NCBI GenBank assembly: GCA_020746875.1
Contig: JAGTJL010000021.1
Location: forward strand, 682,001 to 746,000
Source: Rhexocercosporidium sp. MPI-PUGE-AT-0058
Taxonomy: Eukaryota; Ascomycota; Leotiomycetes; Helotiales
Direction of reading: 5' to 3'
Length of the DNA: 64,000 nucleotides
A model generated the notes under the pieces. The model was given only the letters and a program-made list of their open reading frames with translations. It was not told the DNA's origin and did not search any database. The position numbers and the translations under genes are program-made. This document shows, piece after piece, positions 34,019 through 44,584 of this stretch (positions within the stretch are counted from its first letter, which is position 1; each line of letters opens with the position of its first letter).

Positions 34019-36223
34019 TCAGTCGTAATACCCTTTGCCAGGCTTCCCATCAATACTCGTCGTGGGCTCTCGCTCCTGGTCATCTGGGTTTTCCTGTACC
34101 CTCTTGTCCTTCGGTTCTTTCTTCTTCTCCCCCTCCTCCTTCTTCAACTTCTGTTCCCGCGCGTCGAAAAATCTGTCTAAGCTTTCCTTCGCTTGCTCGA
34201 ATGTTGATGCCTGCTTGTACGACGGTCCCCTTTTCCAAAGGCGAAAAGTGTCATTGAATTCCAGATTCCGTTGTGTATCCGCATCCACTTTCCCCTTCTC
34301 GGGAGACTGGACGTTTAGCGTGCGCTCGCTGTTAGAAGCCTGGCGCTTTGAAAAATTCCACATAACCAGAGCTTCATTGAACATCTGGTCAATGCTCTTG
34401 TTCTCGGCATCCACGTCCTTTGGTGATGTGGCATCCACTGCCCTCCTCTGTTTCTCCATTGCTTTCCATTTTTCCATCTTCAACCGTGGAAGCCAATCCC
34501 TGGAAGGGCTGCTAGGAGACACTTTCTTGGGTTTGGGCGTGGGCGTGGGCGCGGGCACAGGCTTGTGTTTTGTTAATCCCAAATCGAAGAGCTTTAGGAA
34601 ATGTTTCTTTTCAGGCTCAGCAGCAGTAACTTCGGTAAGCTTTTCGAGGTCTCGAGCTAGCCAAAGGACCCGAGCGTCATCAGAATATTGTCCGATTATT
34701 TGTATTCCTGCGAAATTTGGTTGTCCTGGTATCCTGGATTCATCAGGTACCGGGAAAGGAATGCTGATGGCAGGAAGACCGGCCAAACTTGCGGGAACGG
34801 TGAAGACATCGTTCATGTAAGTGTCGACAGGACTTTGCTCTAAAACCATCTTTTGTATTGGTGGAGGGGTTGGTGCTGTAGGACATACAATGAAGTCTAC
34901 TTGAGGGGGACCGAGCTTGTCATCAAGCTCAATCGACTCGTCCATGCTACTGAGGTCGAACTGTTCCGCAGGCCGAAGTGGATTTGAGATTGCGAAAACT
35001 CGATCAAAATCTCGTTGAACAAGTCTACGGACTTTCTGTGCTTTGATGAAGTAATTATCGATTGCTTCTGAACTCAAAGTATAGGAACCAAGAAGGATAC
35101 GTCTCTTGACTTCGTCGCCAAAACCTGATCCTCTTGTGTTGGAGTACAAAACATCCCCAGCTCCATCGCTAGAGCCAGACCGGGTTCCGTATCTCACTCC
35201 ATCGTACTTTGACAAATTAGAGGCGGCTTCCGCCGGTGCCAGAACATAGTACGCTGAAAGGGCGTGTTTTGTGTTTGGCAAAGATATTGGGACAATTGTT
35301 GCACCATTGTCTTGCAAAATCTGTAAAGCCTTCTGCCAAGCTTCTCGGATACTTGGGTCTAGTTCCGAGATGTTGTACTCCAAAGGAACTCCGATTTTTC
35401 TGTTCTTAAAAGCCAATTTGAGCCTCTTCTCTGTTTTAGCTTCGCCAGACCTCAATTTCCTTTTCCACTCTTGCTCTAAGACTTCCTTTCGGTGCACAGT
35501 CATGCGCGCCCTGGAAATATTTGTGATTGATGTCGGGTCTTTGGGATCAAATACATCGACCTGACTGAAAGCAGCCCGGAGTAAACTCACGGTAGATGCT
35601 AGAATTCCAACGGTATCCAGAGAATTGGCGTATGGAATTACGCCCCAGCGTGAGACCCGTCCATATGATGGCTTGAAACCGGCAATTCCTGTGTACGCTG
35701 CTGGAAGCCTAATTGAACCTCCAGTATCTGTTCCCAATGCAACCGCGCAACTGTTGGCGGCTACTGCGACTGCACTTCCACCCGAGCTACCTCCAGCAGA
35801 GTGTCGAGGAAAAGGGCGTATATTGCTGACGGGACCAAAGAATGAATTTATCGAATGCGAGCCCATTCCAAACTCGTCCATATTCGTCTTCCCTATGATA
35901 ATTGCCTCCGGCTTGCCCTTCTCAAGCCTGGTAACAACCTCGGCGGGAAAGGGACTTTGGTGAGTTTGAAGAATGGCAGACGCACATGTTGTCGGGGACC
36001 GATTGGTGGTAATATTGTCTTTTACGGCAATAGGAAATGACTGGCCTAGATCTAGATACAACTATTAGTGCACTGTGTATCATCCATATAGCTTGATTAT
36101 CAAGGAATGCATACCTTGCCAACTTTTGGGCTTGGGCACCGATTTGACATGACCACATTGTGTAATGAAAGCACTGACAAGCGGATTGTCAGCTCCTGAA
36201 GCAACTTTCCGGATGACAGTCAT
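34019..36223 (-). CDS. HER2: Mitochondrial glutamyl-tRNA(Gln) amidotransferase subunit A with long C-terminal extension
   Basis: Exons 36223-36115 and 36051-34019 (63-nt intron, GTATGC...TCTAG) give 713 aa. The junction makes SWQ-DLGQSFPIAVKDN. The amidase-signature triad is present: Lys47 (AVKDN), cis-Ser about 126 (SAGGSSGGSA) and nucleophile Ser about 149 (DTGGSIRLPAA). The GatA-type segments GKTNMDEFGMGSHS and FTVPASLAGLPAISIPF confirm the subfamily over general amidases. In the mitochondrial GatFAB/GatCAB complex this subunit releases ammonia from glutamine to convert Glu-tRNA(Gln) to Gln-tRNA(Gln). After the amidase end (about residue 540) there is an unusual tail of roughly 170 residues, Pro/Lys then Glu/Lys-rich (KEEGEKKKEPKDKR), not found in bacterial GatA. 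Divergent from the phosphoesterase at 36629. Confidence 0.9.
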
Positions 36224-36628
36224 TTGTCCCCATGAGCAAGTGCGTGTGTCTGCGCTGATTGACGTCTGGTGTTGTGAGTGTCCAACATGTAAGGGTGAAT
36301 GTTGAAGGGAAGCTCTGCTCGAATCCGTGACGGATCAGCATTGTTCCGTGTTGACAGGGGTAAGGATAATGGCTGGACCGTGCCAGCCTTATCTTATCGC
36401 CGCCATCAGGCTTGCCAGCCAAGTCAAGCTTCAGCCTCATGCACGAGCGCAGCCCTCTTCAAATACACCAACACTCGCTGTCAACAGACTCGCCTCCTTC
36501 TTCTGCTGGTTGTTTGTTTACTTCCTCCTCTGCTTCGGCTGATAAGAGGCTCACCTTGAAAGCACTCTCTTCTAATTATTGGTCGCACGAGCCACTCGCC
36601 CTGCAACAACGTCCAAGTTGCCTACACG
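36224..36628. promoter_or_regulatory. 405-bp bidirectional promoter (HER2 / phosphoesterase)
   Basis: Interval between the divergent start codons. No clear TATA box; overlapping short frames are not convincing. Confidence 0.5.
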
Positions 36629-38512
36629 ATGACGAAACTCTTGTTGACATGGACTGGTGTTCTGGTATCGCTGGCTGTTGCTGAGCAGCCTTCTGCGCCA
36701 AAACCGGTGGCAGCACCGATGAGAGTCCTGCCATGGGGCCAGTTGAATTTCCTGCAAACCACCGATACTCACGGTTGGCATGCAGGCCATCTCCAAGAGT
36801 GCGTTTGACACATCCGCACCCAGGCAACGGTATAGCTAACGTTAACCAGACCACAATACTCGGCAGACTGGGGCGACTATATCTCATTTGCGGATCGGAT
36901 GCGGAAGAAAGCAGATGATATGGGAGTGGATGTACTTCTTATTGATACGGGCGATCGAATAGAAGGAAATGGGCTCTACGATGCTTCAGATCCGAAGGGG
37001 GAATACACATACGACATATTCAAGGAACAATCGATCGATGTACTTTCAACCGGAAATCACGAATTATATCAAGCCGATGCTGCGCAACGGGAGTATGATA
37101 AAACTGTACCTAACTTCAAGGGTAACTATCTGGCGTCGAATCTCGATTACATCAACCCAAAGACCGGACAGGCCATCCCTATGGCACAAAGATTTCGCAA
37201 GTTTACCACGAAAAATCAAGGCATAAGAGTTCTTGCCTTTGGATTTCTTTTCGACTTTACAGGAAACGCCAATAATACTGTTGTGCAGCCGGTGGAGAAG
37301 ACTATTGAGGAACAATGGTTTCAAGATGCTATTAGAGAAGATGTGGATTTGTTCTTGGTCGCGGGTCACGTCACACCTCGTGGGCCAGAATACAAGGCTA
37401 TTTACAAAGCAATCAGAAGTCAAAAATGGGATACTCCCATTCAGTTCTTTGGAGGTCACAGCCACATTCGTGACTTTACAAAATACGATTCAAAGGCATT
37501 CGGCTTGCAGAGTGGAAGATATATGGAAACCATCGGATGGCTGTCGATTGATGGAATTAAGGGAAAGGGAAAGAAGAAAGACCCCACAGACGTTGAAGCC
37601 GAAGCTAGCTACGTCGTACAAAGACGATATATTGACAACAACCTTTATGGCTACCATTACCACACAGGATTGAACGATTCGACATTCCCAACTGAACGCG
37701 GCAAAAACGTATCGACTTTCATTCATCAAGCCAGGAAATCTCTCAAGCTTGATTACAACTTTGGCTGCGCTCCAAAAGACCTTTGGCTCAATAGAGCGCC
37801 ATACCCCAGCAACGACAGTCTTCTCACTTGGTTAGAGAACGAAGTCATCCCTAAAATCATAGTCCATAAAGACCGAAAAGATGTTCCAACCTTGGCCATC
37901 ACCAACAGCGGTGCCATGAGATTCGACATTTTCAAAGGAAGCTTCTCTCGTGATACGACATACATCATCTCGCCGTTCGTCAGCAAGTTCAAATACATTA
38001 AAGATGTCCCATACAAGTCCGCCAAGGGACTTCTCAAGCTTCTCAACAACAATGGACCCATTTTCTCCACATCTGGTCTCCATACATCACAGCTAGCTCC
38101 TCCTGAGCAGCTGTCAATCCTAACCGACATCATCGCTCCCAGTCAAAAACCACTTGGCATATTCACTCCAGGAGGTGCACAATCACCACTCCTCTCGTCC
38201 AAAGCACCAGATCTCATTCCAGGATACACAACGAAAGATGACAGCGGCGACGACGGAGACGACACTCTGCACGCCCCAATCTCCTTCTACCAAGTTCCCA
38301 ATTGTATCCAAAGTCCTATCTCTTTTCCGGAATCAGGCGAGCCAGAAAAGGTCGATGTGGTCTTCATTGATTTCATCCAGCCTTGGGTTCTTCTTGCACT
38401 GCAATTCTCTGGGGAGAGCTATACGAAAGATAATGTTGAGGTGTATAGTGATGAGACGTTGACAGATCTTATGGCTGGGTGGATTAAGAAGAATTGGGGA
38501 CAGGATTGCTAA
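36629..38512 (+). CDS. Secreted calcineurin-like metallophosphoesterase (yeast YHR202W-like)
   Basis: Exons 36629-36798 and 36850-38512 (51-nt intron, GTGCGT...ACCAG) give 610 aa. A signal peptide (MTKLLLTWTGVLVSLAVAEQ) is followed by the metal-binding series of the 5'-nucleotidase/phosphoesterase fold: TTDTHGWHAGH, LLIDTGDRIEGNGLYD, STGNHELYQ, VAGHVTPRG and GGHSHIRD. The C-terminal nucleotidase-like domain has AITNSGAMRFDIFKG. Length and motif order match the fungal YHR202W group, vacuolar or secreted, of unknown substrate. It differs from the UshA-like enzyme at 60.5 kb by lacking a C-terminal GPI-type tail. The splice rebuilds HLQ-EPQYSADWGDY, typical for this family. Confidence 0.88.
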
Positions 38513-38872
38513 ATTGTATCGCATCGTATCGTACCTTTGTATATTTGTATTTGTGCATATGGGCGAAATGGAATATCAGATTGGTCTTTTTGGAAGAGGG
38601 TGCGTCGGCGTTGAACATGGAGATAGATTGCTTTGACATGAGATAGATGCGATCATGCGATTAGCACATTGCGTTTTCGCTAATGTCAAAATTGATTTTC
38701 ACACATTGAGTTCTGTTTTATCTCCCGAGTCCTGATCAAAGCTTAATAAATCTCGTTTAAATCATCACAACAAACAGCCCCTAAGTTATTCTAAGCCCAA
38801 CCTAGCATGCATCATGCATCTCACCCCCTTTCCCACCAACCTCTACTCCCCACCAAACTCTTCTACCACCCC
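38513..38872. other. Convergent 3' flanks
   Basis: Short spacer between two convergent genes. No additional gene. Confidence 0.5.
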
Positions 38873-40491
38873 CTACGAAATAGGCGCAAACCCAAACCTC
38901 CCATTCCCAGCATCAAAAACACCCAAATAAGCATTAAAGAACACATCCCCATAAATATTCTGGCTCCCTCCACCCACACTCTGCAGGCTTCCAAAACAGC
39001 TACTCCCTCCCGCCGTTCCAAAATTCATCAACTTCCCGGGAATCGTCGCATACGCCGTGCTTCCGATGCGGAAACTGAAGCTAGGGAGGGTGGTGCTGCA
39101 GGGGAAGATGTAACCACCTTGAGAGGAGGAGTAGGTTGCTGAGGGGACGGAGGCGTAGTAGGTATCGACGGCAGAGTCGCCCATTAGGAGGAGGGTTGTT
39201 CCTGTGTCGGCTATGCCGGTGAAGCCTGAGGAGGTGTGCGTCGTAGTGCCGACTTTGTAGGACGTGCTGGGGAATTCCCAGAAGCCGTTTGAGGAGGAGA
39301 TGGGGGCGTATTCTGGGGGAAGTGTTAGGGAGTGAAGGTGGGAGTGGGAGGGTGGAAGGGAAGGGGGAGGGTGAGGGCTTACGGATCGTGCCGCTGTGTT
39401 TTGAGGCGTCGATGTAGCCAAAGTCGTACGAGCCGCTTGCTTGGTAGGGGAGGTAGGCTACGAAAAGAGGGCTGTCAAGGGAGGCTTTGGCGTTGTCGAA
39501 AAAGGTCTTTTGTTGGCGGGGGGAGACTGGATGGTTGTATTAGCGAGGGTCGAAAATCGTAGTATGATGAGGAAAGTGAAAATTAATGTCCTGAAAGTGG
39601 TTGGGACGGACGGACGTTGAACAGTCGAATTGTGCTAATTGGTTTCAATACATCCAGCTATGGAAATATACTAAGAATATTTGGGATGTTTATATCTCCC
39701 AATATCTTGAAAGTTCTTGGGCGTGCAAAGATCGACATTTACCAAAGATAGTTGGGAATTTCAAAATGTCTCAAAGTAACGAGTGGAAATTGTTAACTTA
39801 CCAGTATTGATACTGCTGAACGCAAGTCCAACAAGACCATCTGAGGAATCAGACACAAAAGTCGACGAAACCTGCTTGGCCAATTCAACAGCCTGTCCAG
39901 TTACGGTAGTGCCTCCGATCTTGACAGTATCGGTGCCAACGTTCCCGCTGGCACCTGATCCATCGGCGTAGGAGATGTCCCATGTATACCCGGAGAGAGA
40001 CTTGAAAGTGCTGCTCTTGGACGAGGTATAGATGTGATGCCCAGTCTTAGAGTTTGTTGCTAATTGGGACGAGAAGACCCAGCTGAAGAATATGAGTACA
40101 CTGAATACTTATGTAGAGGTGTCGGAAGTTGGAAGCGAGGGAGATGAGAAGCTTACAGGTCCGCACTCCCGGTATCGAAATCCAAGTCCAAGTTTTGACC
40201 GCCGACGGAGGTAGTGACGAGGTACTCTACGCCATCAGAAGGGAAAGCTGTAGCAGATCCATCCTGACGCTTCTGCAACGCTGCTAGAAAGTCTGCTGGC
40301 ATCTGCTTGGTGGGGGTCAGGTGATGCTTGGCATATGCTTTCAACATGGCAGCCGTTCCATTACGTTGGAAGTTGCCATTGTGGACAGCTGGAGCAGAGA
40401 AAGACTTGCTTCCAACAACGTTGACGGCTGGAGCTGGGACAGCTGAAGCGCCAATGGCGAGGACCAGGACGGAGAGAGTGGAGTAGAGCAT
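38873..40491 (-). CDS. Aspergillopepsin-type secreted aspartic protease
   Basis: Exons 40491-40157, 40082-39802, 39526-39383 and 39312-38873 give 399 aa. An in-frame ATG 7 codons upstream exists; [20 protein letters not shown] is the better signal peptide. The propeptide ends at a dibasic site (ALQKRQDG). The mature enzyme begins with [20 protein letters not shown], with active-site motifs DTGSADLWVF and [11 protein letters not shown], both intact, and the structural landmarks [36 protein letters not shown] and [15 protein letters not shown]. This is the A1 family (pepA-type) acid protease secreted for protein digestion. No C-terminal tail, so it should be fully soluble, in contrast to the yapsin-like enzyme at 26.8 kb. 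Confidence 0.92.
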
Positions 40492-42995
40492 CTTGAGTTT
40501 GGGCTGGAGCAACGATGAGGAGGGAGAGAATGAGTGACGATGTGTGGGATGGGGAGGCGAGGTAATAGAGGGGGGACTTGTGAACTTTATATCCTCAAGC
40601 TGGCTGGCTCAACACGGCGAGCCCCGAATGGAAGCACGAATAATGGTGACATTATGGTACAAGCGCAGTAGCAGAGGATGTAGAGTAGAGTCGACAAGGT
40701 AAGTCAGATCTGTCGATCTGCCTATCACTCATAGATCGACTTAAGCGCATACCAGGCACCTAGATATGATTGGCAGTGTTCATCCGTTTTTGACCAGCTC
40801 CAGGACCGAACTAGATTGTACCAAGAAGGAGGCAAGCTGAACTTCATATCCAGAGAAGGTGGGCAGACAGCTGGTCTGAAAACGGGGCAGCAAACATCTC
40901 GAAGATCCACATGCGAATTGTTCGACAGAAGTGCACCGGATGGCCCCTCCTTGAAACACCGCTTCCAACTCACTTAAGATGAGGTTGACTGCCGGTCTTG
41001 CCAATGAATACCGGTACTTTGTACAGGAACAGTGAGACTAGGAAGTGGTTAAGCTTCGATCATGTCCTGTAGTGGCGGAGCGTGCCCTTTGATAGGAAGG
41101 TGGAACATGATGGGGGTTAGTCCGGAGATGGAGGTGGAGAGGCGAGACTGCTAGTATCCGCTCCCTTTGCTGCTTGCTTGCTTCAAAGTCGGCTTCGAGG
41201 AGTACGGTTCATAGATGCAGTACTACTGTACCGCGAAGCTTACCTTGATATGGCAGCTGGCTGGCTGGCTCATGGAACCAGGATTCTGAATGGATCCAAA
41301 GCACAAGGATGAGCTCATCCTGCGAATGAAAGGACAAGAAGTTCTAGAAGAGCATTCGCTTCGATCAACATAAGGCCATGTGCATGAACAAAGGCGGTCT
41401 TGCCGAGGCCAGGGTAGCACAACAAGCATCTACCAAGCAGAGATAAGCATCAGCCATCTCCGCGATGCCCAAATCAAGCTTTTGCAACGCATGTGGGGTA
41501 GGTAGGCACTGGTATCGCGAATGATACGGTTGTTGCACGGCTTGCTTTTCTGCTTTCTGCTTGGCCAGAGCGAGAAGGTGGGCGTCGTGGTGCAAACTGA
41601 GTTGCAGTGGCGCACAAGCCGTTGAGGGGTTGTGATAGGGTCCCCTGAACTGTCTTGGCGTTTATGTGACATTGTCATTCGGTAAAGGCTGATCTGTGAT
41701 CGACAGCGTCATCTTCTCCTGATGGGGCGGCGTTCTTTTGGTACATGACTTGCTAGATGAAGGAGCTTGCAAAAGGACCAATGGCTGCGGTTAGTCCGTT
41801 TAAGAGATGCAATCGTGAGGGTGGCTGAGAGATAGTGCATAGCCAACCAAAAGTCTTACCGAAGGCGTGAAAGGCTACAGAATAAGGGACGGCGGATATG
41901 AGTCGGCTCGGCTAATGTGTGGCATCCATCACTTAAGAGTACCAGATATGAGGAAGTTTGTCAGGCTAATAATGAATGAGATCAATACTTTCATTGCCGC
42001 TTCACAATCGAGGAATCTCAACGTTCCAGACGGCAGGTACTGAGCCGAAGTTATGTCTTGTATCACCATAACCTCGGCTTCCCCAGTTCTATTTGCACAA
42101 TGAATGAACCATCTGAGTCCTGACTTCAATGATTCAACTTCACTCGCAAATGCGGCTTCGCGCCTTGATGAGGAAGGAGTCTAGAAGCACGTGTATTCAA
42201 CTCGGTACAAGGAGATAAATTGGGAAGGTAGTTGTGAAGGGATGGCGGGACTTTAAGCGAAAGGATGTATGGCCTGTCAGCCGTAATGATGGAGCCGAAA
42301 AAGCCTTGACAGGATGTATACCAGGAAAGATCTTAAGTGATTCCGAAGAAAGCTCAAGCAACAATGGTTCGACATAGATGCTGTGGATTGCTTGAACAGA
42401 ACGGTCCACTGACAAGGAAGGTATCTGCCTGTGAAAAGCTTGAGTCGGTCCGTGGCAAGAAAGTTCAGAGGAGTAGTATCAAGGCGTATACAATTAACTG
42501 TCCCAAAATGGGTAGTACCGTGATAGTCGGCAGGAGTGAGCATGAGGAACTGATATCACAGCAGGAGAGGACGCATACTTGCAGACCGAACATCCATCGT
42601 GTCTGACCACACGATGGAGCTCAAATTCCGGGCTCTTCGGACTTCCGGATGAAAACTAACCAAAGAAAGGAGTGGAAAACTTCTGGAAGTGGGAAATCGT
42701 CAGACCTCTCGCATAAAGAGATTATCAACGAAGAGAGTGACCATAAGACGACCTCGTCTTCTTTGTCTCTCCGACTGGGACTTGTAACAGATGGACTGAC
42801 AGTCTCAAAACCAGAAGTTGTACAGATATCCGAATTCCATGGTTCATAACTGGTCCTCTCGCCTTTGTACACAACCGTAACTCCCAGCAATGCTACTGCC
42901 ACATCTCCCTAATCAAACAGTAATCCTCATACCGCCCCTCCATCTTCTCTGTTTATCTCGCTCCATGCTGTTCGATCCATTTGTTGCTACATCAC
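40492..42995. other. 2.5-kb gene-poor interval
   Basis: Only short frames without recognisable motifs on either strand. The left end is the acid-protease promoter and the right end the 3' flank of the V-ATPase gene. Short GCTT/GCTG direct repeats occur at 41168-41180 and 41253-41270. No repeat of the 0.4-18.8 kb block was noticed here. Confidence 0.45.
40585..40592 (-). promoter_or_regulatory. TATA-like box of the acid protease
   Basis: Minus-strand GATATAAAG about 95 nt upstream of the ATG at 40491, a typical position for a regulated secreted-protein gene. Confidence 0.45.
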
Positions 42996-43780
42996 CTAGC
43001 CTCTGCTCTTGGTGTTGAGAATAAGAGCCACAATGAGGCTGTTTCTGTAAGTCAATGCTCAGTAGACTGGAAAGACAGTTTACTCACCCGTAAAGCCCCA
43101 ACACTTCCCCGAAAATAAGGATCAACACCATTCCAACGAAAATTCTTGACTGTTGCATGTACGATCGCACTCCCATATCTCCAACGATTCCAATCGCATA
43201 TCCGGCCGCAAGTCCAGTAAGCCCAACTGAGAGGCCACAAGCAAGATGCATGAATCCACTAGCACCATCATTAGCCGAATTTCTCCCCTTATATCGATGA
43301 TGGTATCCTACTTGAACAAGCTGTAATTTTGGGTTGGAGGTGGACCCATATCTCCTGCGATCAACACTGCAATGACCAGAGAGTAGACAGCGATGATACC
43401 GGACATGACGACAGGGATCAATGACTGCAGGAGCGAAATATCAGCAAGTGGCTCAAATACATCTGTGGCAACAAGGTGATGCCAGCTGTGGAATCGACGA
43501 TCCAACCAACCTTCATGATCAAGTCTGGGCGGAAGGTTCCAACACCCGCAATTCCAATTCCAGACTTCGCAGTTCCATATGCAGCTCCAATACCTATTCA
43601 AATTATTAACAATGTTCGATTGGCAGGTTGATTGTGCCCTTTCTTACAGCCGAAAGTCATCGCGAAGCAGATGCCGGCCTGTTGAAGCTGTCAGTACAAT
43701 GTATCGTGCCTCATCGCAAGGGGATTGCTCACCATTCCGAAGAAGGGGGCAAATTTGGGGGTGTAGTCTACATCTTCCAT
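42996..43780 (-). CDS. VMA3: V-type proton ATPase proteolipid subunit c
   Basis: Six exons: 43780-43733, 43678-43648, 43593-43511, 43424-43312, 43258-43088 and 43038-42996, giving 162 aa. The sequence runs [105 protein letters not shown] and ends [13 protein letters not shown]. Four membrane helices are clear, and the proton-carrying glutamate is Glu143 in [10 protein letters not shown]. Subunit c forms the V0 rotor ring in vacuolar and endosomal membranes. At the last exon two acceptors lie 6 nt apart (43045 and 43039); the downstream one gives the conserved LYGLIVALIL and is chosen, the upstream would insert Asn-Ser. Five introns in under 800 bp is dense. Divergent from the RhoGEF gene. Confidence 0.93.
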
Positions 43781-44584
43781 GATGATGGTCAGCTCTCTGC
43801 AAAGGAGAGTGGGTTGGTGGAGGGGTGAGGGCGTTCAGTAACGTTGAAGAGGTCGATGATAAGCTATGCCCAAGTATCAACTCTCCAAGCTTCAACAAAA
43901 CACCGCTAGGCCTGTCTAGATAATCACGTGACTACAATACTGAGGTGACACTTTTCATTGCTATTGAAGCTGCAAGCGACTGGTTACGATTATATGGTTA
44001 TACAGATATTGAATCACATCCGGCAGTCTGTTATACGTGTTGTGGGTGCTTCGTTGCCCATAAGTACCGCTTCCACCACCAAACCTGAGTTCGTGTTTAT
44101 CTTGCCCGGATTCTGCCAGCCCGAAGAAACGCTAGTGGAAGCACGACCTTGAACCTTTTGGGATCGCGAGAACACCAGGAATCCGAGATCCCAACTCCAG
44201 TGTCCCAGCACTCACCCACCGTCCATTGAATCGACAAGCTCTGTATCGCAGAGCTTCAATGCGTCTGTCTCTCTTCCAGTCATCGATACGCGACTAGCAT
44301 CTAGAGTCGTTGAGGTCGCAGATCTCTCTCCAAGGCCTCCTCCCGACCCCGTTCAACAAACCAAGAATCTGGCCCAGTACGTAAGATTCCAGCAACTACA
44401 AGAATAAACAGGTCGGCTTGCGACGGACACCCGTCGGCGTCGACATAGGGATATCAGGGCTGTTCTGACTTCGAAATCTGAGGCCGGGGTGGTCACCCTC
44501 GGCGCTGTGGAGTGTGGTACTGCTGTACTTCGACAGTGACTCTACCAACAAAGACTCTTGATCCCATCATAGTCAAGAGGCAAG
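43781..44584. promoter_or_regulatory. Upstream region shared by VMA3 and the RhoGEF gene
   Basis: 804 bp between divergent start codons. No gene recognised; a short frame at 43958-44152 has no motif. The part after 44150 probably is the long GEF 5' leader. Confidence 0.5.

Noticed and set aside
34035..34820. 261-aa plus-strand frame opposite GatA
   Set aside because: Antisense shadow of the low-complexity GatA tail; Ser/Phe-rich as expected from reading Lys/Glu/Ser codons backwards.
41223..42902. Cluster of 60-90-aa frames in the gap before VMA3
   Set aside because: No signal peptides, motifs or splice logic linking them; consistent with random frames.
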